Shown in pieces: positions 45,807 to 56,225 of a stretch of 64,000 nt of DNA (within the stretch, counting starts at the first letter, position 1; each line of letters begins with the position of its first letter). The notes beneath the pieces were generated by a model, which saw only the letters and a program-made list of their open reading frames with translations, was not told the origin of the DNA and made no database searches. Source of the stretch: Scedosporium boydii (lineage: Eukaryota > Ascomycota > Sordariomycetes > Microascales > Microascaceae). A program made the translations under genes and the position numbers. The stretch covers positions 186,001 through 250,000 of the forward strand of contig NJFT01000004.1 of NCBI GenBank assembly GCA_002221725.1, read 5' to 3'.

Positions 45807-47744
45807 ATGCCTTCCACGGAAATTATCAACACGCTTTTCACGCCCACGCCGACTGCGGAGCAAATTACTGACCACCTTGCCGCCACACAATTAACTGTCC
45901 CGACTGCACCTTCTGTGGCCCCCTCCCTTACCTACTCTGACGAGTCGGACGACCAAGACGACGATGTGCCCCACCCTCGACGTCGAAGAGCCTCGACGCG
46001 CCTAATTTCAAGGAGCGCCGCTGATGTTCAGCGAATTACTGGCGAGACCACCGCCGAAATCATTACCAGGTGCTGTGGTGGCGGTTGTTGCCTCAACCTG
46101 AACTCGCGACGGGACGACCTCGAATATGAGCGCATCGAATTGCCCGATAACGATGCCTTCCGATCCTTGAACCTCAGGGTTGATGGCGTCATTCCCACCA
46201 CCCTCTCTAACGTCGCCGAGCTACCTGAGCAGACTGTCTTCATTGAGCCCCTCAAGGCCACGTCCCGACCCGCCAAGGAAGTCGCGACCCCCGCATCCCC
46301 AGTGGAGTCGACCGTTTCTCTACTCACCAACGCCAGCTCCATCCCTAGTGAGGAGGAGAACAAGGCTGAGGAGACCCCTGCCACTACAGCCCCATCCTCC
46401 CCTGCTCTCACCCCTCTCGAACTTGAGGACCTCGATACTACCATTCAACCTCCCAGCTTCGTCCAGCCCCACCCTCCTTACAACGTTTTCCCCGCGCGCA
46501 TTCACAGCGCCCGCGAGTTGACCAAGCCCGGCGCCGAGAAGCGGACCTACCACTTCGATCTCGATGTGACCGACTATCCTCCCGAGACTGGCATCGACTT
46601 CAAGGTTGGCGGCGCTATCGGCGTCATGGCTCCCAACGACACGTCAATCGTCGACCAGGTTCTCGATTGTCTTCTAATTCCTCGATTTCAACGAGACAAG
46701 CCCATTCTCTTGAAGACTACTACGGGAAGGTGGCCCACCGTTTGGGGTGATGAGCAGGCGCGTGAGCTCGTCACCACGCGACGCGACCTCCTCACCTGGT
46801 GCGTGGATATCCAATCGTACCCACCCAACAAGCGCCTCCTGCGCCTTCTCGCCGAGCACGCCGATGACGACAACGAGCGCAAGCTTCTCTTGTTCCTGTG
46901 CTCCGCCGATGGCCAGTCCGTATTCTGCGACTTCCGAACCGGACCCCACATTTCCGTCACGCAAATTCTTAACGCCTTCCCCAGCTCGCACCCTCCTCTT
47001 GATGCCTTCCTATCTGTTCTCCAACAGCTCATGCCCCGATTCTACTCGCTCTCCAACGACCCCCATAAATCCTTCATCACCAAGGATGGCGAGGCCCAGC
47101 CGCGCCGTGTTGTCGAGATTGCCGTCACGGTTCATGAGACCGATGACTGGAAGCTTGGCACGCGCACCGGTGTAGGATCCGGCTTCTTCGAACGCCAGGC
47201 TAAGAAGTTCATCAAGGCGCAAGCCTCGGGAATTGCCTCGCCCGAGATTTACATACCCATGTTCAAGGGTCTAATGGCCAATCCCCTCGCTACCCAGTTC
47301 GTTGCCGACGGGCCCATGCTCCTCATCGGTGCCGGTGTCGGTATCGCGCCCTTCCGCGGCTTCGTGCAGAGGCGTCTCAAGACGGCCAACTGCGCCAACA
47401 AGGTGTGGGTCATCCAGGGCATTCGCGACTCGCTCGTCGATGAGATTTACAGCGGCGAGTGGGGCATCCACGAGGACGAGGTCAAGAAGATTGTGGAGAG
47501 CCGACGCGGCGAGGGCCGTTACGTCCAGGAGGAAGTGAGGCACCAGGCCGATCTCGTTTGGAAAGTTATCAACTCAGTCGATGGTAGAGTCTTCGTCTGT
47601 GGCAGTTCCAAGGGGATGGGCGAGGGTGTTGAGGAGGCGCTTCTTGACGTCGCCATGCAGAAGGGTAACCTTGAGCGAGAGGAGGCCCGGAAGTTTTGGG
47701 GATTGAAGAAGGAGGCGGGTCAGTACATTGCCGAGACGTGGTAA
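45807..47744 (+). CDS. NADPH-dependent FAD reductase of the diflavin (CPR/sulfite reductase) type lacking an FMN domain
   Basis: A single exon of 645 aa starting MPSTEIINTLFTPTPTAEQI, after a long pyrimidine-rich leader. The first 220 residues are not a flavodoxin: they include acidic runs, an Arg patch, a Cys-rich CCGGGCC motif near residue 90, and a Ser/Pro/Ala linker. From about 230 on there is a complete ferredoxin-NADP reductase-like module: a FAD connecting domain, FAD-binding RFYSLSND near 412, the glycine-rich NADPH motif GAGVGIAPFRGF near 508, VFVCGSSKGMGEGV near 596, and the C-terminal YIAETW whose last Trp stacks on FAD. In family enzymes electrons pass from NADPH to FAD to a partner, usually an FMN domain; here the acceptor must be a separate protein. 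The location is probably cytosolic. Confidence 0.88.
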   Translation: MPSTEIINTLFTPTPTAEQITDHLAATQLTVPTAPSVAPSLTYSDESDDQDDDVPHPRRRRASTRLISRSAADVQRITGETTAEIITRCCGGGCCLNLNSRRDDLEYERIELPDNDAFRSLNLRVDGVIPTTLSNVAELPEQTVFIEPLKATSRPAKEVATPASPVESTVSLLTNASSIPSEEENKAEETPATTAPSSPALTPLELEDLDTTIQPPSFVQPHPPYNVFPARIHSARELTKPGAEKRTYHFDLDVTDYPPETGIDFKVGGAIGVMAPNDTSIVDQVLDCLLIPRFQRDKPILLKTTTGRWPTVWGDEQARELVTTRRDLLTWCVDIQSYPPNKRLLRLLAEHADDDNERKLLLFLCSADGQSVFCDFRTGPHISVTQILNAFPSSHPPLDAFLSVLQQLMPRFYSLSNDPHKSFITKDGEAQPRRVVEIAVTVHETDDWKLGTRTGVGSGFFERQAKKFIKAQASGIASPEIYIPMFKGLMANPLATQFVADGPMLLIGAGVGIAPFRGFVQRRLKTANCANKVWVIQGIRDSLVDEIYSGEWGIHEDEVKKIVESRRGEGRYVQEEVRHQADLVWKVINSVDGRVFVCGSSKGMGEGVEEALLDVAMQKGNLEREEARKFWGLKKEAGQYIAETW

Positions 47745-50598
47745 ATCTGACACTGACTATACCCCTTCCCTTCCCTCTCACCCCAAACAAGCCAAACCAC
47801 ACCTACCCTCCGAGCGAGGAGACGTCGCATTTTCTTCTCCACCATTCATTGGCTTCGGTGGACAAGTTCATTACCGGGACATCTTTGTCCAAGAGAAAAA
47901 AATGTTTCTTAATGCCTTTCTAATCAAAACTTTACACGGGCATCGAGGATAGACAAAATTGGAAGAGGCGGCATAATTGGCGCAAGAAGCATTTCTTCTG
48001 TCTTAATTTCTTTCTTTTTCATCCAAGCTGGGAGAGCGGTTATTGAAGGCGTGACGGGACGGAGCTTACCCCGAAGCGAGAAAGTAACGGGAGCAAGTCA
48101 AAGCCGAAGGCATAGGTCGGGACAAAATCCTAGAAGTGCATTGCGGCGCATTGAAACTCGTTTTTCTACCGCTCTTTCAGTTTTCCCTTTTTCTCTTCTT
48201 TATACTATATTAACACTTGCGTTTTTTCTTATGCAGAGCGGTCTACTTTGTTTTTCCAAAATTCATAGCCGCTGCATTTTCCGGAGTTTCGGGGTTTCAC
48301 GGGAATATCAAACAAAGGCATTGAAAGGTTTGGGGATGGACGAGAGAAGGAAGGTGACCTCTTTTCTTTTCTTCTCGATGTTTCCCCTCGAGCTACTCTT
48401 ATGAGAGGTACACTATTTTTTCTTTTTATGTTTTTATGGCATTGGCGTGATGGGAATGGCTTATACACCAGATGGGAGCCTTTACAGAGATACAGATTTC
48501 TTTTTTTCAAAAAATTCATTGAGCAATCAACATTCTGTCCTTGATCGTAATTCGTGTTCGTACCCCCGTTCCTCCCTCCTTTGCTGAGATCTCGTTGAAG
48601 TTGCCGTAGTATGTTTCGTAGGGAGGGTGTACTTCGTAGATGCTCGACGCCTGACCTGATAAGCCGATATCGAACGTCGTCTGACAGCGCAGATGAGGCT
48701 CTGCTTCTGGAAGGGACGTGGGTTGCATCCAACATGGCGGGGTAGCTTCGGATATCAATTTCGTTTGGGAGGGGCAAGTCAGCACGGCAACCCCGGCAAA
48801 TCGAATGCAATCGAATGCTGTGGCCGGGCTGCAGGTGAGAACCCTATTTTACTTCATAAGAAGGGAGGACTCGATGCGGAAGGTGTCATTTCGGGACTCT
48901 GTCCTTGAAATTTAACCTCATAGTTGCTCTGTTATATGGATATTTGAATAAGAGGTAGTTTTGGGAGGATCTAGACTATGAGCCAGCATTGCTTCCCGGA
49001 TTCACTTGGAGATTGCGGGGTTTGTTTGTCGATGGAGGATTGTGCAACGTCAGAGATAGTGTTATGATGTATGTGGGGGACCAGGATGGCTGGCAGGCCT
49101 GCACTCCTTCATGGTTCGGCAGTCTGGACTCAGAAGGGGGGTCGAGAACATCAACATCCTTAGAATGATGCCATTCCCATCCGGGGTTGATACCTCCTCG
49201 CCCCCAGAGACACACGCACTTGTGCAAAATCGTTCCTTCGTCGTTGAGACTTGTTCCACCTTACTGGCGGATACCACCACCTTTCCTCCCCTCCTTCCCT
49301 CCCAACATTGGAATGCTGGAATCCAGGTACGCCTGCACATGCATATGAACAGGAGATCCGACCTACGATCCATAGGAGCAGGGAGAGTGACAGACAGGAC
49401 TGGGACTTGGGCGGATTATAGAGCATTAGGAATCGGAACTTGTCATGGTGATGGATACTGTGGACGGGACGTACCCGGATTGACGGAAATATTCTCGAGT
49501 CCGAAGTAGCTTGTAGCTCTTATCGTCAATCGAACAACACCCCCTCTCGATCTAGAATTCCAACATTGGGAGGGAAACAGCAATGAGCAGAGCAAGAGCA
49601 CACCACTGCCCCACCTAGCCGATCCTCCTTCCAATTGTCGTTGGATCTCTCGATGTGTGCATTGCGCTCGTTGCTATAAGCTCACAAATTCACCCCACCT
49701 TCCGGCCCCGCCGTTGTACCTGGATTACGGATGCTTACCCAAGCACCCGCTCCACCTTCGCACGGCATTACAAATGTCGCTGGCCCCAAGAATTGTATGA
49801 TGCCAATGATTTCGCAGCCATGACAATTCGTCCCTCAGCACGTCGTCTATCCCCAACGCTCCTAGACGCCCCCGTCGTCGTCCGATGAGACAATAGAACT
49901 TACGAAGGATTATGTTTGCATCATCGGTGATTATTACTGGAAATCTGGAAAAAATCTGGCGGGCAGAATCGCACGCCCCGATTGCGTCTTCGTCGTTGCA
50001 CGCTTGCGTTTTGCCCATTACCCACCTCCTGCCCCTCCTCCATCATTCATCCCTCCATAATCGCCTTTGCCGACTGAGCCTTGATTGACCAACCGGGCTG
50101 TTTCCGGCTGTTGCCGTGATAACATCAGCAATAGCCAATCTTGCTCCTAACTAACTGAACTAACTATTACGAAGTACACTAACTCCGGAACATTTTTTTG
50201 TTTCTTCTCTTCTTGGTTTCCAATCCATTATGTGATGCATGCGGTGTACCTGGCAAGTTAGTTCGACATTGATCCACACCCCGTTCCTGTTGCTGTGGGT
50301 ATCTTAGTCTTGGTTTCATCGGCTGCGTTGCCAAGGTGGAGAAGGCGAGGCAGGAGTGACGGAAGCGAAGAACAGATCAATTGATCCCCTCCGATAGTAT
50401 TTCATAGCTTCCGGCAATATATATATGTCCCCCGTTCCCCCCGTCTTGTTTTCTAGATCTCTTCTCCGTATCAATCAATCAATCAAACCAAAAGCAAGAC
50501 ATCTTCTCTGCCATCTCAGCCTCCGCGCAAATCTTTTCCAGACTTACACCAACCACTCCCCTCTTCCAACCAACCAACCAAAACCCAAAACCGTCAAA
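47745..50598. other. 2.9 kb intergenic region
   Basis: It contains the 3' flank of the FAD reductase and the promoter and CCAACCAACCAAAA-rich leader of the nitroreductase (about 50480-50598). TACTTCGTA at 48630-48638 and TACGAAGTA at 50168-50176 are copies of the recurrent 9-bp element. Open frames such as 48229-48810 (-) have no recognisable content. Confidence 0.5.
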
Positions 50599-51296
50599 AT
50601 GGCCGCCACTCTCCTCAAGCTCGTCAAGGAACGCCGCACCTACTACCCCCTCAGCAAGAACCTCCCCATCCCCGCCTCCCGCATCGAGGAGATCGTCGGC
50701 CAGCTCATCACCGACGTCCCCTCCTCCTTCAACTCCCAGTCCAACCGCGCCGTTCTCCTCCTCGGCGCCGAGCACGACAAGCTCTGGGACATCACCTCCG
50801 ATGCCCTCCGCGCCGTCGTCCCCGAGGAGAACTGGAAGCCCACCGGCGACAAGCTCGCGCTCTTCAAGGGCGGTGCCGGCACCATTCTTTTCTTCGTCGA
50901 TGAGGAGCCCGTGAAGGAGTTGCAGAAGAACTTTGCGCTTTATGCTGATAAGTTCCCTGTTTGGGCTGATCAGTCTCTTGGCATGCTCGTAAGTTTTTTT
51001 AACACCCTCGTCTTTCAACGCAGTAGTTACCCAATACTGCAAAACAATAATATAGAGTCGCTAACATAGGCTCTTCTTTCCAGCAATTCGCCGTCTGGAC
51101 CGCCCTCGAAGCCGAAGGCCTCGGCGCCAACCTCCAGCACTACAACCCCCTCGCCGACGCCAAGATCGCCGAGACCTGGAAGATCCCCGCCTCGTGGAAG
51201 CTCAACGCCCAGCTCGTCTTCGGTGGCCGCACCGGCGAGGCCGGCCCCAAGGAGTCCAAGCCCGTCAGCGAGGTCTTCAAGGTCCACAGCTCTTAA
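50599..51296 (+). CDS. Nitroreductase-family protein (HBN1/FRM2-like)
   Basis: Two exons, 50599-50988 and 51084-51296, giving 200 aa. The start MAATLLKLVKERRTYYPLSK carries the Arg and Tyr residues of the FMN site. PSSFNSQSNRAVLLLGAEHDKLWD and FFVDEEPVKELQKNFALYAD are typical of the fungal HBN1/FRM2 group, as are the exon-2 segments QFAVWTALEAEGLGANLQHYNPL, WKIPASWKLNAQLVFG and GGRTGEAGPKE. Yeast members act in responses to fatty acids and oxidative stress; they are small homodimeric FMN proteins. Codon use is extremely biased to C-ending codons, which suggests high expression. It converges on the kinase gene. Confidence 0.93.
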
Positions 51297-51705
51297 GCAG
51301 CTGAGGGAAAGCTTTCGACGGCTTTGACTAGATCAACGATTCTTTTCTCTCTTCGTTTTATGTTTATGATGCGCTGGAGTTTTTAAACACGCTTTTTTCT
51401 TCGTTTCGGAAATGCATTGGGCGGAGTCTTCTAAGACACGGACTTGAGATGGCGGGGAGACTTTGCATGGATGTCTATGTGTGTTAAGCGCTTCGGGCGT
51501 TGATTCCTGACTCTCATGGTAGATAAACCTGGTTATTACAATAGAGATCATGCTTTGCACAAACTATGCTTTCCCGTATGGCGCGTACGAGGGAATTCCT
51601 TTGACGAATGAGAATGCTTGCTGATGTTTAAATACAACCAAAACGCCCAGTAGATGCCACAGATATTCATGTACACGCAATAATTCACTCGAGGCTAGTC
51701 CCTGG
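51297..51705. other. Convergent 3' intergenic region
   Basis: 409 bases between the nitroreductase and kinase stop codons. No gene and no further feature are seen. Confidence 0.5.
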
Positions 51706-53213
51706 TTAACCCTGTAAAGTTTTACGAATCCACTCGTCGTCTTGCAGTTCCTTAGCAGAGCTGCGTTTAGGCGGATCCCACTGCAGCATCTTCTCCATCA
51801 GGCGCAAGAAACTGGCCCTGTCCTCCTGACCTTCAAGAGTAGTTTCTCTCTGCTCAAGCGGTTTCCGATCCTCTAAGAGATTCTCGGGGTAAAAGGCACC
51901 TAGAAACGCAGAGATGGTGAGCTGCTAATGGAATGGAATTTGCCATAAGATATTATTTGCTTACCTTCATCAGAAAAGAACTTGTGGGTGAGATTCCCTC
52001 GGGCAAGAAGACTGGGCGGAGGAGGCCCGAGCAGTTTTATCATCTCGGCGAGGTGGGCCCGACTTCGGTAAGTCTGAAATTCCGGATCGTGGCCGGTGAA
52101 TAAGGATTCGCCCTCAAAAATGTTCCAAATCTAGGAGCTCAGTTCAGTTCCCAAAAAGGCTTGCGATCAGTGTTACTGTCTTGATTATCTTACCATGCAT
52201 CCCACATTCCACATGTCGACCTCATACGACCATGGGACTTCCAAAATGACCTCCGGCGCTCGATAAATATTAGGCTGGATGTCTTCCAAGTGCTTTATGC
52301 CACCGGGTATGGCCGAGCCAAAGTCACATAGGACCGGGGCACCCCATTCTTTGGGCATTCTGAGCTCCCGGGACACGTAGATTGTTCTTCCGTCTACCTC
52401 TTTCCTCGGGCAAGGGGTCTCAAGCTCATTCTCCACAAAGCTACTGAAGACGGAATCATCGCCGATGCCAAACATGATATTGTCCGCCTTGATGTCTGAT
52501 AAATTTCACGTATAAGTAAACAACGAAAGCTGGAGAGGGCAGGCCCGGAGCACATACCAGCATGTATAACCTGGCATTCCGTATGCAGGTAGTCCAGCGC
52601 TAAAAACAGGCGCTTGAGCACAAACGCCAGAACCGGAGCAGGCAGTCGCTGCACCGGGTTGCGGTACAAAAAGGTCAACACACTCTCCCATAATGGGGGA
52701 TGCACAAGGCACCGATGCTTGTCCTCGGGCCCGTCGACATCAAATGAGTCAAGTAACGACCGAACCGCACTACGACCCGGGTGCTTTTTTGAGCCTCTAT
52801 CTATGCGTTTGTACATCTGCAGTTCATCGTCTAATTGTTGTCCCATGGATGAAGACTTGATGAAGATCTTTAGAGTGGTGTAACGACGGTGGCTATGATT
52901 CTAGCGGGTGAGCAGGCCGATTCGGGACAATAACCTCCACTTGCAAGATGAGATTCTTACTTCATGTCCCGCGCAAGCCACACAGTCGAGCTAGCTCCAA
53001 ACCCCAGTTGTCCTACAATCTGATACCGGTCCTTGAAGACTTCACCTATTCGAGCTGGATAATACCGGGGAGCAAGGTAACCCGGTATGGTCTCCTCTTC
53101 AACTTTCTGGCTTGCTGTATTCGGACGAAGTTCGAATTACAACAATTTGAAAAGTTGAGGGGTTTCCATGTCCGCCCGAGCCGGGGCAAGGAACGCAGAA
53201 ACGACGGAAGCAT
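51706..53213 (-). CDS. SRPK-like serine/threonine kinase, N-terminal exon apparently frameshifted
   Basis: Five exons on the minus strand: 52961-53213, 52558-52892, 52194-52495, 51965-52130 and 51706-51899. The catalytic core is complete: glycine loop GQLGFGASSTVWLAR, beta-3 Lys in TLKIF, HADIKADN catalytic loop, CDFGSA, and YRAPEVIL. It has the short inserts of the fungal SRPK-like group, which expanded in filamentous ascomycetes. The first exon begins MLPSFLRSLPRLGRTWKPLN and reads to NFVRIQ, but the next conserved block, KVEEETIPGYLAPRYYP, is in another frame. The summed exons are one base short of a multiple of three, so a single base seems to be missing near 53113-53120. Read as it stands, translation stops after 55 codons. 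Either the gene is newly broken, or the base is an assembly error. Family kinases phosphorylate SR-type proteins; the target here is unknown. Confidence 0.8.
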
Positions 53214-54430
53214 TTCCCAGGACGATGGGAGAGGGGCCCATCACATAAAACACCAAGGACGAAAGAGCAGAATGAAAGTTGTCAAACGACATGTTGTTGG
53301 CAACGAGGACACGGATGACAAGGATCACCTATCACCGATCACGTGCTCGGCACTGCGAGACATTTGAAGGGTGAGGATATGATACATTTTGATTCTTGAG
53401 TTTGTTCAAGACCTCAATTGATCAATAGATCTTCCTTATTGCTGGCTAACGGTGGTTTGAGAACCGAGTCCTACGAAGGAAAGCGTTCGTGATGCCAAGG
53501 CGAGAGGTTTGCCCTCGAAAACGCTGACATGTGAATCCCGGGTCCACAAATAACACCGCTCCACCTTCATCTTCTGGTTGGGGGAGGGTCATTGGCTGGA
53601 ATCTGTTGAGCCGCAAGTCGAAGTTGTGAACGTACTTCAAGTAACTAGAGCAACGAGCTTTTTTCTCTCTCTGGATAAGCTGCATTTTTATATCAAGGTA
53701 TATACGAGTCTCGTATGAGCGAGCTTCCGTTGTAAGCTGACTGTGTGCCCTGGTTGAGTCCATCCTGCGCTCGAAGCATACATCAATTGATGGTATTCTT
53801 CTCCGAGGGGGACCAACCCCGCGATGTAAGCCAAAGGGAAAGAGCCCCTTCCGCACCTTCCTCGACACCCACCACCCCCACCACATGCTTTATATATGAG
53901 TCCGCGGCAAGAATTTCTAACCGAGCAGCTCAAGTAGTGGCGACATTACGACCAGTGGCCAAGTGGTCATTGGAGCGCTCAGAAGGTTAGAAAATTGCAA
54001 ATTTTCGTAGCTCGTGGGAAGCAACCGGGATTCGATCCTGGGAGCGACCCGCGAGCGAGCTTTTTGCCTTTTTTTTGGTTCTCTTTTTTTTCTTCCTATC
54101 GTACCCGCCGAGAAGGCAATAAATATACTTGGGTGAAACGATGGACATATCCTCCTAGTCTCGATGATGTAAATCCCTAATTTTCAATGTTTTGTCCATA
54201 AACTCGGAACGGCTGCTCTGGGGATGTCGTCGGGATTTCCACGGGGGAGAGTTGCCACGATCAAGAACTCGTTGCAATCCGTATAAGCTAGATTTCGAAC
54301 GAAAGGTTCTATTCTGAGCGAGTGGTTTGTGCTAACTGCGTAGATTATAAGTTATTTTGTTGGGGTATGTTGTTGAAGTCTATATCCAATGTTGAAATTA
54401 AATCCTCGGTCGTCCTTTTTTTTGTGTTTG
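53214..54430. other. 1.2 kb intergenic region between the kinase start and the PSD gene
   Basis: It holds the kinase promoter side, a tRNA-like segment (53956-54075) and the 3' flank of the PSD gene. The frame at 53446-53886 (-) lacks an ATG start and any recognisable domain. Confidence 0.45.
53956..54075 (+). other. tRNA-like segment with RNA polymerase III-type signals (possible tRNA pseudogene or SINE fragment)
   Basis: TGGCCAAGTGG (53956-53966) fits an A box. GGATTCGATCC (54028-54038) is close to a B box. T runs at 54061-54065 and from 54069 could end a transcript. Between them GAAAA-TTGCAAA-TTTTC (53990-54006) forms a five-base-pair stem with a seven-base loop. The 3' segment GAGCGAC finds no matching 5' acceptor strand and the T-loop is one base out of register, so this is not an intact tRNA. 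Confidence 0.25.
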
Positions 54431-56225
54431 TTAGACTCGCGTCGTGTAACCCAGAGCCTGGCCCATCTTAATCTTTTGGCCCTTCTCCACCTCCCAAACC
54501 CACCCGCTGCGCGTGCCATCCTCCTCCTTCTTCTCTACCGGCGCCTCAAATACAAGTACAATGGTGCTACCTAGTTGGAACCCTCCCATCTCCTCGCCTC
54601 GTCGTACGCAGTGACCGTGCAGGACGGGGCTGGCAGAGGCGTAGGTTGCCTCCGAGAAACCAAGATAGGTTTCGCCCTTCGTCGCCGCTTCCTCGGCGGC
54701 TCGGTCGGCGGCAGTGTCCGTGGTGAGGCTGTTCGTGCGGAGCTCGCGATCAAAGTTGATCTTGATGGATCCTACGTTGGTGGCGCCGACGGGCACGTAG
54801 CTGAAGAAACCCCACCGCCAGCGTCCGAGGAGCACCACTCGCTCGTTGAGGGTAAAGAGTCCGGGGAGTGTCCTTTGCAGATAGGGCGATACGCTGTAGA
54901 GCTCACCAGCGAAATGTCGGCGCCTCTCGACTACCCAGTTTGCCGGCGAGTGGAATCTGTGGTAATCTCCGGGGGCAAGATAGATGACGGCGTAGTAGAG
55001 CACGGTCTGCTTATCGGGGGAGAGCACGTCGTACCACTGAGGCTCGCCACGGGCGAGATCGGCCTCTACCGCGGCAACAGCAGATTCGGAGTCCCGCCTC
55101 ACGGCCTGATCCCTGAGCGATCCCTTGCGTCCGTTCGTTGCCTGGCCAGTGAAGAGGTTGGGGAGTGTGTAGGAGATTCCGTTCAGTCTCGCGAATTCTT
55201 CGTGCTCGTTTACCAGCACCTCATCCTTCGCCATGTCTCTCGGGTCTCGAGGATCGGACGGCCAGGGCGTGATGCTGGGAGGCGGTGTGTGCTTTCCAAG
55301 GAGACCGTCAATTGTGTACGTCATGCCCTTTACCTGTTCAATGTCATTGCCGTCTATCTGACCGAATTGAAGAATTCGTCCGTCCGAAGGAGAGAGTAAC
55401 GCATCCGGTCGAGGGTCCAAGGGTCGTACTCCAGGTTTAAGGGTCCGGTAAAAAAATGCTGCCAAGTTTTTATAGCTGCGAAGATCGGGTTCTGCTACCT
55501 CATCAAGACTGTTGAAAACGTTAGATATCACAATGTGTGTGTACAAGAAAGGAAGGAGGTCACGCGAGCGTGAAACATACTTTACGCCAAAGAAATACGA
55601 ATACAGTTTAAAACCAGGAGCTCTCAGGACGGACGGAATAGTCAACTCGTTAAACCATCCCCAAAGCCTCGAAATTGCCTTCAATGGCAGAGTAGACATC
55701 ACACGAACTTGCCTGCAATTGACCTATAGGTAAGAATCTGGAAAGAAAAAAAATAGTAAGGAGAGGTCACCGGCAAACTTACCATGGTCCGTCGGGCCGT
55801 ACCCTAGGCCGTTTCTTGGGCCGTTTTGTGCTCCTTTCCTCTTGAATCTCCGGGCGTTCATTCTGCTCCTGCTGTTCGATTCTCACAGGCTCCAGGTCTT
55901 TGCCAGTCGTCTTGTACGACTTGTACAGGTGTAGGAACCCAACAACGCCGATGCCAACGCTCACGGGAATGGAATACCATTGTATCTTGGAACCTTGAGG
56001 GTTCCTGGGACGCTGTCGAGACTGCTGGTGATATTCCCGGCGAGAGGCCTCGGGGACGCGTCGACGTCGGAGAGACAAACGCATCGTAGTGGTGGTGATG
56101 GTGGCGGCGGTGGAGGTGGGAAGCTGTCGGTATAAGCAGCTGGGAGCGTGTGTAGTGACAGTTCCAGGGAACAGTCCGATCACGCGGGGACCACGGGGGA
56201 GTCCCCCGGGCAGTCTAGCGGCCAT
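54431..56225 (-). CDS. PSD1: Phosphatidylserine decarboxylase, mitochondrial type (Psd1)
   Basis: Three exons on the minus strand: 55783-56225, 55581-55712 and 54431-55508, giving 550 aa. The first exon encodes an Arg-rich mitochondrial presequence (RLSLRRRRVPEASRREY) and a membrane segment (WYSIPVSVGIGVVGFLHLY, about residues 84-102). The splice gives DGPWQVRVMSTLPLKAISRLWGW, and the second splice gives FGVNLDEVAEPDL, both typical of the family. DGRILQFG, DYHRFHSPANW with its conserved His, and GGFQLGSTIVLVFEAP near residue 506 follow. LGST is the self-cleavage site that leaves the pyruvoyl group on Ser. The enzyme makes phosphatidylethanolamine at the inner membrane. Intron 2 (55509-55580) is 72 nt and open in frame. 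The gene is divergent from the HERP-like gene. Confidence 0.95.
55509..55580 (-). other. In-frame 72-nt intron of PSD1 without a stop codon
   Basis: Donor GTATGT, branch site CTAAC, acceptor AACAG. Removal restores the family sequence FGVNLDEV; retention would insert 24 residues without breaking the frame. Confidence 0.85.

Noticed and set aside
53115..53140. 26-nt intron as an explanation of the kinase frameshift
   Set aside because: GTAATT...ATACAG would restore the frame but is far shorter than any other intron here and below the length a spliceosome can normally handle.
54575..55399. 274-codon plus-strand frame opposite PSD1
   Set aside because: Antisense to conserved PSD sequence including the LGST region; no recognisable protein.
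55581..55702. PSD1 read as one uninterrupted frame through 55509-55580
   Set aside because: The insert between FGV and LDEV has perfect intron signals and breaks a conserved family segment, so the spliced form is taken as the main product.
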